DNA of 64,000 bases from UBA2821 sp902763335 (GTDB taxonomy: Bacteria > Bacillota > Clostridia > Lachnospirales > Lachnospiraceae), in the NCBI GenBank assembly GCA_052066835.1, contig JBQHRJ010000009.1; one strand, 5' to 3'. A program made the position numbers and the translations under genes. Positions 1-7,834 of the stretch are shown here, piece by piece; positions within the stretch are counted from its first letter, which is position 1, and every line of letters starts with the position of its first letter. The notes beneath the pieces were generated by a model. The model searched no databases. It worked only from the letters and a program-made list of their open reading frames with translations, and was not told where the DNA came from.

Positions 1-65
1 CGGGTGTAATACCGGCAAAAATGGCAGCAAAGAAAGATCCTGTTGTAGCACTTAGAAGTGAATAA
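1..65 (+). CDS. C-terminal end of an FtsX/MacB-type ABC permease (partial)
   Basis: The third frame is open from the window edge to a TAA at 63-65 and reads VIPAKMAAKKDPVVALRSE at its end. This matches the conserved C-terminus of MacB/FtsX-like ABC transporter permeases, where the last membrane helix is followed by a PA-x-x-AA-x-x-DP-x-x-ALR-x-E tail. Only about 20 residues lie in the window, so substrate and partners cannot be inferred. The antisense reading of the same bases also looks hydrophobic but has no ribosome binding site. Confidence 0.6.
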   Translation, partial: GVIPAKMAAKKDPVVALRSE

Positions 66-72
66 AAAAGGG

Positions 73-100
73 TTGCATATTCTTTTTTCTGTAGTATAAT
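73..100 (+). promoter_or_regulatory. SigA-type promoter of the metal-export operon
   Basis: A -35 TTGCAT (73-78) and a perfect -10 TATAAT (95-100) are separated by 16 bases. The promoter sits directly upstream of an ArsR/SmtB-like operator and faces the HMA protein and P-type ATPase genes. Confidence 0.6.
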
Positions 101-101
101 A

Positions 102-127
102 AACATATGAACACATGCTCATATGTT
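102..127 (+). promoter_or_regulatory. ArsR/SmtB-family 12-2-12 operator
   Basis: The left arm AACATATGAACA (102-113), centre CA, and right arm TGCTCATATGTT (116-127) form a 12-2-12 inverted repeat with 11 of 12 positions matching. This is the known operator form of ArsR/SmtB metal sensors (CzrA, CadC, SmtB). It starts two bases after the -10 box, so a bound repressor would block transcription start. No arsR-type gene is in the window, so the regulator must lie elsewhere. Confidence 0.7.
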
Positions 128-255
128 GGTCGACGATAATAATTTTGATCACAAATGGCATAAATAGATTCGGGTAGCACCCTTTTGACACCTGAATCAT
201 AAATCATAAATAATAAATATTATATATAGCCGACAGGCGGAAAGAAGGAATTATT

Positions 256-474
256 ATGAAGAAAAAATTTAAATTACAGGATCTTGATTGTGCAAACTGT
301 GCAGCAAAAATGGAGGAAAACATTAAGAAAATAAATGGTGTCAATGATGCCAATGTAAGTTTTATGACACAGAAGATGACAATTGATGCAGAAGATGAAA
401 AGTTTGATGAAATCATGCAGGAAGTTATCAAAGTATGTGCAAAGGTTGAGCCTGATTGTAAAATTCTTGTCTAA
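256..474 (+). CDS. Heavy-metal-associated (HMA) domain protein
   Basis: This 72-residue protein is a single HMA/CopZ-like fold. The metal-binding loop DLDCANCAAKM places the CxxC pair at C12 and C15, followed by the usual alpha-beta pattern to the C-terminus. HMA domains bind soft metals such as Zn, Cd or Cu and pass them to P1B ATPases. AAGGA lies upstream of the ATG. The ATPase gene begins about 35 bases after the stop and lacks an N-terminal HMA domain of its own, so this appears to be that domain as a separate polypeptide, probably acting in the cytoplasm. An ArsR-type operator upstream suggests metal-induced expression. Confidence 0.85.
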   Translation: MKKKFKLQDLDCANCAAKMEENIKKINGVNDANVSFMTQKMTIDAEDEKFDEIMQEVIKVCAKVEPDCKILV

Positions 475-508
475 GAAACATTTGCAATAATGGATGGAGG
501 CGAACAAC

Positions 509-2386
509 ATGAATAAAAAGCAGAAGAACATGCTGTACAGAATTATTGTCACGGCAATAATATACGGCGGTGTGATAGTAGCTGAAAAGATTGTGAAGCT
601 TGAATTGTTTGAAACATGGTGGGCATCATTGCTTATATTTGCGGTTCCGTATCTGATTATAGGATATGATATCATTTTCAAGGCGGTCAGAAATATTTTT
701 AACGGACAGGTGTTTGATGAGAATTTTCTGATGTGTGTGGCAACATTCGGTGCATTTGGAACAGGTGAAAATTCCGAGGCAGTTGCGGTTATGCTGTTCT
801 ATCAGGTAGGAGAATTGTTTCAGGGATACGCAGTTAATAAATCCAGACAGTCTATTACTGAACTGATGGACATTTGCCCGGAATATGCAAATATAGAAGT
901 TGACGGCAAACTTGAACAGGTTGATCCTGATGATGTAAATATAGGTGATGTCATTGTGGTTAAACCGGGTGAGAGAGTTCCGCTTGACGGAAAAGTAATA
1001 AAGGGCAGTTCGATGGTAGATACATCAGCACTTACCGGTGAGTCGGTTCCGCGTAAAGTAGATGAAGGAAGCGAGATAATCAGCGGATGTGTCAATGGAA
1101 GTGGAACACTGACTGTTGAAGTAACAAAGGAATTTGATGATTCTACTGTTGCTAAGATTCTTGAACTTGTGGAAAATGCAAGCTCAAAGAAAGCAAAGGT
1201 CGAAAACTTTATCACTAAATTTGCAAGATATTATACTCCTATAGTAGTTATAGCTGCTGTTGTCCTTGCGATTCTGCCACCGATTATTCTTGGCGGAAAC
1301 TGGGCTTCATGGATAAAGAGAGCATGTATATTCCTCGTAATATCGTGTCCGTGTGCGCTGGTAATATCAGTTCCTTTAAGTTTCTTTGGAGGAATAGGTG
1401 CAGCATCTAAAAACGGTATACTGATAAAGGGAAGCAACTATATCGAGGCACTCTCTGAGATGAAAGTCATAGTATTTGATAAGACAGGTACTATAACTAA
1501 GGGTGAATTCAAGGTACAGAAACTCATTCCGGGTTCAGGTGATGTCAATAAAGGAGAGCTTATAGAATGGGCTGCTTATGCAGAAGGTTATTCAGACCAT
1601 CCTATAGCCAAATCGATAAAAGATGCATATGGAAGCAATATTGATCTCAATCTTGTTGACAATGCAGAGGAAATATCAGGACACGGAATAAAGGTTAATG
1701 TAAAAGGTAAGGAAGTACTTGCCGGAAATGAAAAGCTTATGAAGCTTAAGAATATCAAATACCAGCCTTGTAATGAAGCAGGAACGGTTGTGTATGTAGC
1801 CGTGGAAGGAAAATATACCGGATGTGTACTTATAGCAGACGGTATAAAGGAAGGTGCAGGCCAGGCATTTGAGAATCTTAAGAAACTTGGAGTCAGAAAG
1901 ACGGTAATGCTGACCGGTGACAGAAAAGATGTGGGTGAGGCAGTTGCTTCAGAACTTCACATTGATGAGGTGCACACTGAACTTCTTCCGGCTGACAAGG
2001 TTACACAGGTAGAGAAAATACTTGGAGAATCCGATGATAAGAATAAGGTGGCATTTGTCGGTGACGGAATAAATGATGCACCGGTTCTTATGAGATCTGA
2101 TATCGGAATAGCCATGGGAAGTATGGGTTCCGATGCAGCCATAGAGGCAGCAGATATAGTACTGATGGATGATGATATAAGAAAGATTCCATTGGTAATG
2201 CGCATCGCATCAAAGACTATGGGCATAGTAAGACAGAACATAGTCTTTGCACTCGGAGTTAAATTACTGTTTCTTATACTCGGTGCACTAGGTGTTGCAA
2301 ATATGTGGGAAGCAGTATTTGCGGACGTAGGTGTATCAGTTATAGCCATATTAAACGCAATGAGAACACTTAATATTAAAGAATAG
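509..2386 (+). CDS. Heavy-metal P1B-type ATPase (Zn/Cd/Pb exporter-like)
   Basis: This 625-residue integral membrane pump uses ATP to move soft metal ions out of the cell. Visible motifs in order are the actuator loop TGES, the membrane metal-binding CPC (residues 280-282), the phosphorylation site DKTGT (D324), the HP-type nucleotide-binding motif (SDHPIA) and the hinge GDGIND (518-523). CPC, with the ArsR/SmtB-like operator and partner HMA protein, fits a CadA/ZntA-type Zn/Cd exporter better than a copper pump. The start is placed at the second ATG because GGAGG (496-500) lies 8 bases before it; the upstream in-frame ATG at 494 overlaps that site. No N-terminal HMA domain is present. The metal is inferred. 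Confidence 0.88.
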   Translation: MNKKQKNMLYRIIVTAIIYGGVIVAEKIVKLELFETWWASLLIFAVPYLIIGYDIIFKAVRNIFNGQVFDENFLMCVATFGAFGTGENSEAVAVMLFYQVGELFQGYAVNKSRQSITELMDICPEYANIEVDGKLEQVDPDDVNIGDVIVVKPGERVPLDGKVIKGSSMVDTSALTGESVPRKVDEGSEIISGCVNGSGTLTVEVTKEFDDSTVAKILELVENASSKKAKVENFITKFARYYTPIVVIAAVVLAILPPIILGGNWASWIKRACIFLVISCPCALVISVPLSFFGGIGAASKNGILIKGSNYIEALSEMKVIVFDKTGTITKGEFKVQKLIPGSGDVNKGELIEWAAYAEGYSDHPIAKSIKDAYGSNIDLNLVDNAEEISGHGIKVNVKGKEVLAGNEKLMKLKNIKYQPCNEAGTVVYVAVEGKYTGCVLIADGIKEGAGQAFENLKKLGVRKTVMLTGDRKDVGEAVASELHIDEVHTELLPADKVTQVEKILGESDDKNKVAFVGDGINDAPVLMRSDIGIAMGSMGSDAAIEAADIVLMDDDIRKIPLVMRIASKTMGIVRQNIVFALGVKLLFLILGALGVANMWEAVFADVGVSVIAILNAMRTLNIKE

Positions 2387-2392
2387 AAAAAA

Positions 2393-2424
2393 AGTCATCC
2401 GATACGGTGTCGGGTGATTTTTTT
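2393..2424 (+). terminator. Rho-independent terminator after the P-type ATPase
   Basis: CATCCG (2396-2401) pairs with CGGGTG (2411-2416) and is followed by a run of seven T. It closes the HMA-ATPase operon. Confidence 0.75.
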
Positions 2425-2513
2425 ATGTGCTGCCATGGTTGATATTTAACACGACAAATGTTAGAATTAATGTAATTGTGATGACAACAAAATATGTGAA
2501 ATGGAGGACAAGT

Positions 2514-2741
2514 ATGATAAATCCGGCAAAGATGCTTAAAATGAAAGAATACTGGAATCAGTTTGCTGCGAATCATCCGAGATGTGTAAGCTTTCTTGGA
2601 GCAGTTTCATCGGAACCGATGGAAGTGGGAACGATAATAGAAGTGAGTATAACTAAACCTGATGGAAGTGTAAAATGTACAAATATAAAGGTGCAGCCAT
2701 CGGATTTGGAGATGATAGAAGCATTGAAGGCTATGAAATAA
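2514..2741 (+). CDS. Small uncharacterised protein (75 aa)
   Basis: I do not recognise this 75-residue protein as a named family. It starts MINPAKMLKMKEYWNQFAANHP, is predicted soluble, has no cysteine motif beyond scattered residues, and contains a central beta-rich stretch with EVGTIIEVSITKPDG. The start at 2514 is chosen because GGAGG lies 8 bases upstream; an upstream in-frame extension to 2427 is unlikely to be translated. It lies 22 bases before the alpha-glucosidase gene on the same strand and may be co-transcribed with it. Confidence 0.6.
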   Translation: MINPAKMLKMKEYWNQFAANHPRCVSFLGAVSSEPMEVGTIIEVSITKPDGSVKCTNIKVQPSDLEMIEALKAMK

Positions 2742-2763
2742 ACCATAGCGGAAAGGACATTAA

Positions 2764-4371
2764 ATGGAGAAAAAATGGTGGCACAGCTCGGTTGTATATC
2801 AGATATATCCGAGAAGCTTTATGGACAGTAACGGAGACGGAATAGGAGATTTAAACGGAATTATAAGCAGGCTTGATTATCTTAAGGAGCTTGGAATAGA
2901 TGCCATATGGCTTAGTCCCGTCTTTAAGTCACCTAATGATGATAATGGTTATGATATAAGTGATTATAAAGACATTATGGACGAATTCGGCACTATGAAA
3001 GATATGGAAAATCTTCTGGCTGAAAGTAACAAAAGAGGCATAAAGATAGTCATGGATCTGGTTCCGAACCACACTTCAGACGAGCATATGTGGTTTGTTG
3101 AAGCGAGAAAATCAAAGGACAATCCATACAGAGACTATTATATCTGGCGTGACCCGGTAGACGGACATGAACCGAATGAACTTGGTTCAAACTTCTCTGG
3201 AAGTGCGTGGGAATATGATGAGACTACAGGTCAGTACTATATGCATTTATTCAGCAAAAAGCAGCCGGATCTTAACTGGGAAAATGAAAAGGTAAGAGAA
3301 GAAATTTATGATATAATGAACTTCTGGATAGATAAGGGTATAGGCGGTTTCAGAATGGACGTAATCGAGCTTATAGGCAAGAAACCTGACGAGATGATTA
3401 TTCCAAACGGACCGAAACTTCACGATTATCTTAAGGAAATGAATAAAAAGACATTCGGTGACAAAGATATGCTTACTGTTGGTGAGTGCTGGTGTGCGGA
3501 CCCTGAGATTGCTAAAATGTATTCAAATCCGGACAGTCATGAGCTCAGCATGGTATTCCAGTTTGAACATATAGGACTTGATCAGATACCGGGCAAAGAT
3601 AAATGGGATTTAAGACCATTAGAACTTACAGAGCTTAAGAAAGTTTTAAATAAGTGGCAGATGGCATTTGACGGGGACGGATGGAACAGTCTGTTCTGGA
3701 ACAATCATGATCTTCCGAGAATCGTTTCACGCTGGGGAAACGATAAAGAGTACAGAGTAGAGTCTGCGAAAATGTTTGCTACACTTTTGCATGGAATGAA
3801 GGGAACTCCTTATATCTATCAGGGCGAGGAGCTTGGAATGACCAACATCAGATTTGATGATATCAATGACTATAAAGACATTGAGACTATAAACATGTAC
3901 AATGACAGAAAGTCAAAAGGATACGCTGTAGATGATATCATGAAATCCATATATACCAAAGGCAGGGACAATGCAAGAACACCTATGCAGTGGGATGACA
4001 GTGCAAATGGCGGATTTACAACCGGCACACCTTGGATAAAGGTTAATCCGAATTATAAGGAGATAAATGCACAGAGTCAGATAAATGATCCTGATTCTAT
4101 ATTTAATTATTATAAGAAACTTATCAGTCTGAGAAAGGAAAATGAAGTCATTGTCTATGGTGATTTTATTCCATTACTTGAGGACGATAAAAATATTTAT
4201 GCATATGAGCGTGTACTTGGAGATGACAGGATTCGTGTGGTATGTAATTTCACGGATAAAGAAGTGGAGTGCGATTATGCAGATGCAAACGGTGTGGAAC
4301 TTATAAGCAATTATAAGGATCACAAAGATGGAATTTTAAGACCATATGAAGCATTTATGGTGAGATTATAA
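2764..4371 (+). CDS. Alpha-glucosidase, GH13 (oligo-1,6-glucosidase type)
   Basis: This 535-residue cytoplasmic enzyme hydrolyses alpha-glucosidic bonds in short malto- or isomalto-oligosaccharides. It shows the GH13 barrel motifs: YPRSFMDSNGDGIGDL near the N-terminus, DLVPNHTS (region I), GGFRMDVIE with nucleophile D199 (region II), GECWC with acid/base E241 (region III) and NNHDLPRIVSRWG with the third acid D316 (region IV). The length is normal for GH13_31, and there is no signal peptide. GAAAGGA precedes the ATG. The valine after the nucleophile in region II is the usual marker of alpha-1,6 activity, so isomaltase or dextran glucosidase function is a reasonable inference. No transporter gene is adjacent. 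Confidence 0.9.
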   Translation: MEKKWWHSSVVYQIYPRSFMDSNGDGIGDLNGIISRLDYLKELGIDAIWLSPVFKSPNDDNGYDISDYKDIMDEFGTMKDMENLLAESNKRGIKIVMDLVPNHTSDEHMWFVEARKSKDNPYRDYYIWRDPVDGHEPNELGSNFSGSAWEYDETTGQYYMHLFSKKQPDLNWENEKVREEIYDIMNFWIDKGIGGFRMDVIELIGKKPDEMIIPNGPKLHDYLKEMNKKTFGDKDMLTVGECWCADPEIAKMYSNPDSHELSMVFQFEHIGLDQIPGKDKWDLRPLELTELKKVLNKWQMAFDGDGWNSLFWNNHDLPRIVSRWGNDKEYRVESAKMFATLLHGMKGTPYIYQGEELGMTNIRFDDINDYKDIETINMYNDRKSKGYAVDDIMKSIYTKGRDNARTPMQWDDSANGGFTTGTPWIKVNPNYKEINAQSQINDPDSIFNYYKKLISLRKENEVIVYGDFIPLLEDDKNIYAYERVLGDDRIRVVCNFTDKEVECDYADANGVELISNYKDHKDGILRPYEAFMVRL

Positions 4372-4392
4372 GATTTTAGAAATATATAAATT

Positions 4393-4443
4393 ATGCGCGT
4401 TTTGAAACTTATTACACAGATGGTTTCCGGCGCGCATTTTTAT
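4393..4443. terminator. Possible bidirectional terminator between convergent genes
   Basis: ATGCGCG (4393-4399) and CGCGCAT (4431-4437) are complementary and flanked by A-rich and T-rich runs. The loop is long (31 bases), so it is less certain than the others. It lies between the alpha-glucosidase gene and the converging DUF2508 gene. Confidence 0.5.
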
Positions 4444-4480
4444 GGTTTCTATATTATGAAAATTACTAGGGGCAGCAGGG

Positions 4481-4681
4481 TTAAGATATCTCTTTTAATT
4501 TTCTAAGGAGAAATCTGTAACGCATCTGTGCGGCATTAAGTTCGTATATATAGCAGTCTATCAAGTCCGGTTCGGTAACATTTTCAAAATTTGAATATGC
4601 AGTGTCCAGAGCGGATTTTGTTTTGGCAATTTCCTCAATAAGTGGATTGACTGGTGTGACAGTATTTTTCTTTCCTAACAT
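4481..4681 (-). CDS. DUF2508 family protein (YaaL-like)
   Basis: This is a 66-residue soluble protein with the DUF2508 pattern: two helices with a central EPDLIDCYIYELNAAQMRYR and a lysine-rich C-terminus. The family has no assigned biochemical function. In Bacillus the homologue yaaL lies beside recR, but here the gene stands alone. The start is set at 4681 because AAGGAG lies 10 bases upstream; the ATG at 4687 is also possible, and one at 4711 would put that site inside the gene. Confidence 0.75.
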   Translation of the reverse strand: MLGKKNTVTPVNPLIEEIAKTKSALDTAYSNFENVTEPDLIDCYIYELNAAQMRYRFLLRKLKEIS

Positions 4682-4778
4682 ATGCATTACACTCCTTATT
4701 TTCTGATTCATATAACCCTTGTATATTACATTATAGTCACAAATTTTGGAATTTATACTAAAAAAATCAAAAAAACAC

Positions 4779-4807
4779 TAGACAAAAAGTTAAAGATGAT
4801 ATACAAT
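4779..4807 (+). promoter_or_regulatory. Candidate promoter of the tad operon
   Basis: TAGACA (4779-4784) and TACAAT (4802-4807) are spaced by 17 bases, about 75 bases before the tadZ-like start. No other gene lies between. Confidence 0.5.
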
Positions 4808-4821
4808 ATGTGTACATCATC
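4795..4821 (+). promoter_or_regulatory. Inverted repeat over the tad promoter -10 box
   Basis: GATGATATACA (4795-4805), spacer ATATG, and TGTACATCATC (4811-4821) match at 10 of 11 positions. The palindrome covers the -10 hexamer, which is the usual place for a repressor operator. A short 5' hairpin in the transcript is the alternative. The binding protein is unknown. Confidence 0.5.
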
Positions 4822-4881
4822 AATTCTAAACAAAATCATAATCTTTTATCCCCCAAATTGGAATTTGAAAGGAAAATATAA

Positions 4882-5913
4882 TTGAATAGAGAAATAATTG
4901 CCGTTTATGATATTGAGCCGGAATTTGCTTCGAGATTTGTGAGCTATTTGAAGTCAAAATATGAAGAACGCTATGATATGTATGCTTTTACGGAGCTTAC
5001 GGCATTACTGGAGTTTGTGGAAAAACACAGGGCAGATATGTTGATAATTTCCCAGAAAAGTATTGAGAGTGTGGATAATCCTATAGTGCCTGATAATTTA
5101 AATGTTAAAAGAGTCGTAATCTTATCAGAAAATTGCTGTGACAGTTATATGGATTATAAGGCAGTGGAGAAATACAGACCGGCAGACATAGTGTTCAGGG
5201 AGGCGGTAGAATATGCCTATGATAAGAAAGTGGAAACCGGAGATGTTAAAGAGACTGTTTCAGATAAGGAAATAATAGGAGTGTATTCTCCGGTAAACAG
5301 ATGTATGAAAACTACATTTTCGCTTACTTTAAGTAATTTAACCGGTGAAAACAGAAGGGTTCTGTACATCAATTTTGAAGAATATTCAGGTCTGAAAAAA
5401 CTGTTGAATGTAGATTATGTAGGAGATTTATCGGACCTTGTATATTATTTTTTGCAGGATGAAGAAAGTATAAAAAACCGTATATATGGAATACGCAGAG
5501 AATATAAAAAGTTTGATTTTATTCCTCCAATGATGTTTTCGAACGATATTAGAAATATGGATATGGAAATGTGGGTATCTTTTGTAAATGCTGTATCTGA
5601 GCTAGAAATGTATGATACGATTGTACTGGATATCAGTGACATGATGCAGGATGTTACGGAGATTCTACGGATATGTGATTGTGTATATATGCCTATGCTT
5701 AAGGACGATATATCGCTGGCCAAAATAAGTGAATTTGAAGAGAGAATGTATAACAGACATGAGGATAGTGTTCTGGCCAAAATAAGAAAATTTATAATAA
5801 ATCCGGAGGAATATATTACAGATTATGCTGATGGTATGGGCAGATTGATAAACGGCAGATTTAAGGAGTTTGTCAGGGAGATAACAGGAGGGGCGGAAAA
5901 TAGAAGATTTTGA
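4882..5913 (+). CDS. TadZ/CpaE-like pilus localisation protein
   Basis: This 343-residue cytoplasmic protein begins with a receiver-like fold (residues 1-120; AVYDIEPEFASRFVSYLKSKY) followed by a MinD/ParA-like ATPase domain (from about residue 130; IIGVYSPVNRCMKTTFSLTLS). The Walker A region is degenerate (PVNRCMKTT in place of a lysine-rich deviant P-loop), though IVLDISD resembles the ATPase strand that follows. TadZ/CpaE proteins place the Tad pilus at the cell pole. The start is TTG, with GAAAGG about 10 bases upstream and no better codon. The gene opens the tad operon and is followed at once by tadA. Confidence 0.75.
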   Translation: MNREIIAVYDIEPEFASRFVSYLKSKYEERYDMYAFTELTALLEFVEKHRADMLIISQKSIESVDNPIVPDNLNVKRVVILSENCCDSYMDYKAVEKYRPADIVFREAVEYAYDKKVETGDVKETVSDKEIIGVYSPVNRCMKTTFSLTLSNLTGENRRVLYINFEEYSGLKKLLNVDYVGDLSDLVYYFLQDEESIKNRIYGIRREYKKFDFIPPMMFSNDIRNMDMEMWVSFVNAVSELEMYDTIVLDISDMMQDVTEILRICDCVYMPMLKDDISLAKISEFEERMYNRHEDSVLAKIRKFIINPEEYITDYADGMGRLINGRFKEFVREITGGAENRRF

Positions 5914-7114
5914 AAGTATTAGAAGAGATGTGTTAGGCAGGGCAGACCTGTCTGTGGAGATAAAAGATGATGAATTGTACAGGATAATTGATGATGTGAT
6001 ATTGGAGAAATGCAGATATAAGTCTGTAAAAGAAAGGGTGATGTTAAGAAAAAAATTATTTGATTCTATAAGAGGTCTGGATGTGTTGCAGAATATAATT
6101 GATGATGATGATGTTACTGAGATTATGATAAACGGCCCGGATAGAATATTTATAGAAAGAGACGGAAAGATATTCAGATATGATGAAGTATTTTCATCTG
6201 AAGAGCGGCTTAATGATCTGATTCAGCAGATGGTGGCAAAGGTCAACAGAAGAGTTAATGAGGCTTCGCCGATAGCCGACAGCAGATTAAGTGATGGCTC
6301 AAGGGTGAATGTGGTATTGGAACCGGTTGCACTTGACGGACCGGCAGTTACGATAAGAAAGTTTCCGAAAGAAACCATAAATATGGATAAGCTGATTGAA
6401 TTTGATTCACTGACAGAGGAAGTAGCGGAGTTTCTAAGTATGCTGGTGGTTTCGGGATACAATATATTTATAAGTGGTGGAACAGGTTCCGGCAAAACCA
6501 CATTTTTGAATGCACTGGCAGGATATATTCCAAAGGATGAAAGAATAATTACAATCGAGGATTCAGCGGAATTGCAGATAAAAGGTATCGGAAATCTTGT
6601 CCGATTAGAGGCGAGACAGGAAAATTCCGAGGGTGAGAACGGTGTGGATATAAGGCAGCTTATAAGGGCTGCACTTCGTATGAGACCGGATCGCATAATA
6701 GTAGGAGAAGTCAGAGGCGGTGAAGCATTAGATATGCTTCAGGCAATGAACACAGGCCATGACGGAAGTTTATCTACCGGCCATGCAAACAGTCCGAGGG
6801 ACATGTTAATCAGACTGGAGACAATGGTTCTTATGGGAGTTGATATGCCGCTGCCTGCCATAAGAGGGCAGATATCAGCCGGAATAGATGTGATTATACA
6901 TCTTGGCAGATTAAGAGACAGAAGCAGAAGAGTTCTCGAGATAGTTGAAGTTCTTGGTATAAAAAATAATGAGATTGAGACTAACACTTTATATAAATTT
7001 TTTGAGATTGGAGAAAATAACGGAAGAATTGCAGGTGAATTAAAGAGAAGTGAAAATAAGATGCAGAATATTCAAAAACTTAGGAATGCCGGATACAAAA
7101 TACAGGATATTTAG
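5900..7114 (+). CDS. tadA: TadA/CpaF-family pilus assembly ATPase
   Basis: This secretion ATPase forms a cytoplasmic hexamer that powers assembly of Flp pili. The N-terminal helical and linker region is followed by GGTGSGKTTF (Walker A), the Asp box ITIEDSAELQ, the Walker B region DRIIVGEVRGGEAL, and the His box GHDGSLSTGHAN, all intact. The usual start codons are lacking near the ribosome binding site. AGGAGGGG (5886-5893) is followed 6 bases later by ATA at 5900, and the in-frame reading IEDFESIRRDVLGRADLS looks like genuine TadA N-terminal sequence. The first GTG is at 5930 and has no good ribosome binding site. I place the start at ATA 5900; GTG 5930 is the conservative alternative. Confidence 0.85.
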   Translation: MEDFESIRRDVLGRADLSVEIKDDELYRIIDDVILEKCRYKSVKERVMLRKKLFDSIRGLDVLQNIIDDDDVTEIMINGPDRIFIERDGKIFRYDEVFSSEERLNDLIQQMVAKVNRRVNEASPIADSRLSDGSRVNVVLEPVALDGPAVTIRKFPKETINMDKLIEFDSLTEEVAEFLSMLVVSGYNIFISGGTGSGKTTFLNALAGYIPKDERIITIEDSAELQIKGIGNLVRLEARQENSEGENGVDIRQLIRAALRMRPDRIIVGEVRGGEALDMLQAMNTGHDGSLSTGHANSPRDMLIRLETMVLMGVDMPLPAIRGQISAGIDVIIHLGRLRDRSRRVLEIVEVLGIKNNEIETNTLYKFFEIGENNGRIAGELKRSENKMQNIQKLRNAGYKIQDI

Positions 7115-7832
7115 AATAACCGGAAGAGATTATGTGAGATTTACTGCGGAGTGGTTTGTCATCGATGCGGTTACCACATATGTTTTCTACGAAAGTGCAG
7201 TTGCTTTTTGCATTATGCTGTTATTCACATTTGGTTATATAAAGTATAGGAGCAATATGCTCATAAACAGACGCAGGAAAGAATTTTGTATGCAGTTTCG
7301 GGAAATGTGTATATCTGTTTCTTCAGGGATGGCAGCAGGGGCTTCAATAAATAATGCACTGATATCAGCATATGAAGATATGGTAAGACTTTATGGCGAT
7401 AATGGAATGATATGTAAAGAACTGGATGCAATAATAAAAGGCATGAAGATGAGTATGCCGGTAGAAAAGCTGTTTGAAAAATTCGCAGACAAATCCGGTA
7501 TTCAGGATATAAGAATGTTTTCAGAGATTCTTAACATTGCACAGAGAAGTGGAGGAGACATGATAAAGGTGATGAAAACTACAGCATCAAATATAGGAGA
7601 AAAAGCTGAGGTTGAGAGAGAAATCGATACAATAATCAGTTCAAAAAAGTATGAACAGATGGTTATGAATGTAGTGCCATTTGTAATAGTGCTATATATG
7701 AAGGTATCGTCACCGGAAACTTTTAGTGTAATGTATGGAACGGTCATGGGTGTTGTTATCATGACGGTATGTCTTATGGCGTATGTTGCAGCATTTATTG
7801 CCGGCAGAAAGATGACAGAGATAGAGGTATAG
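7050..7832 (+). CDS. tadB: TadB-like inner membrane protein (type II secretion F family)
   Basis: This 260-residue protein has membrane segments near residues 35-65 and 210-255, and between them the cytoplasmic T2SSF domain (EFCMQFREMCISVSSGMAAGASINNALISA to the LNIAQRSGGDMIKVM region). TadB forms the membrane platform of the Tad machine with TadC. GTG at 7050 overlaps the tadA end by 65 bases; ATG at 7086 is an alternative with a poorly spaced AGGA. Overlap with tadA supports translational coupling. Confidence 0.82.
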   Translation: MKIRCRIFKNLGMPDTKYRIFRITGRDYVRFTAEWFVIDAVTTYVFYESAVAFCIMLLFTFGYIKYRSNMLINRRRKEFCMQFREMCISVSSGMAAGASINNALISAYEDMVRLYGDNGMICKELDAIIKGMKMSMPVEKLFEKFADKSGIQDIRMFSEILNIAQRSGGDMIKVMKTTASNIGEKAEVEREIDTIISSKKYEQMVMNVVPFVIVLYMKVSSPETFSVMYGTVMGVVIMTVCLMAYVAAFIAGRKMTEIEV

Positions 7833-7834
7833 GT

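Noticed and set aside
1..106. Minus-strand membrane-like reading MFIILQKKEYATLFYSLLS...
   Set aside because: It has no ribosome binding site, crosses the promoter at 73-100, and is the antisense of the clear permease C-terminus on the plus strand.
4682..4885. 67-codon plus-strand reading in the tad leader
   Set aside because: It lies over the promoter and operator, has no homology I recognise, and overlaps the start of the tadZ-like gene.
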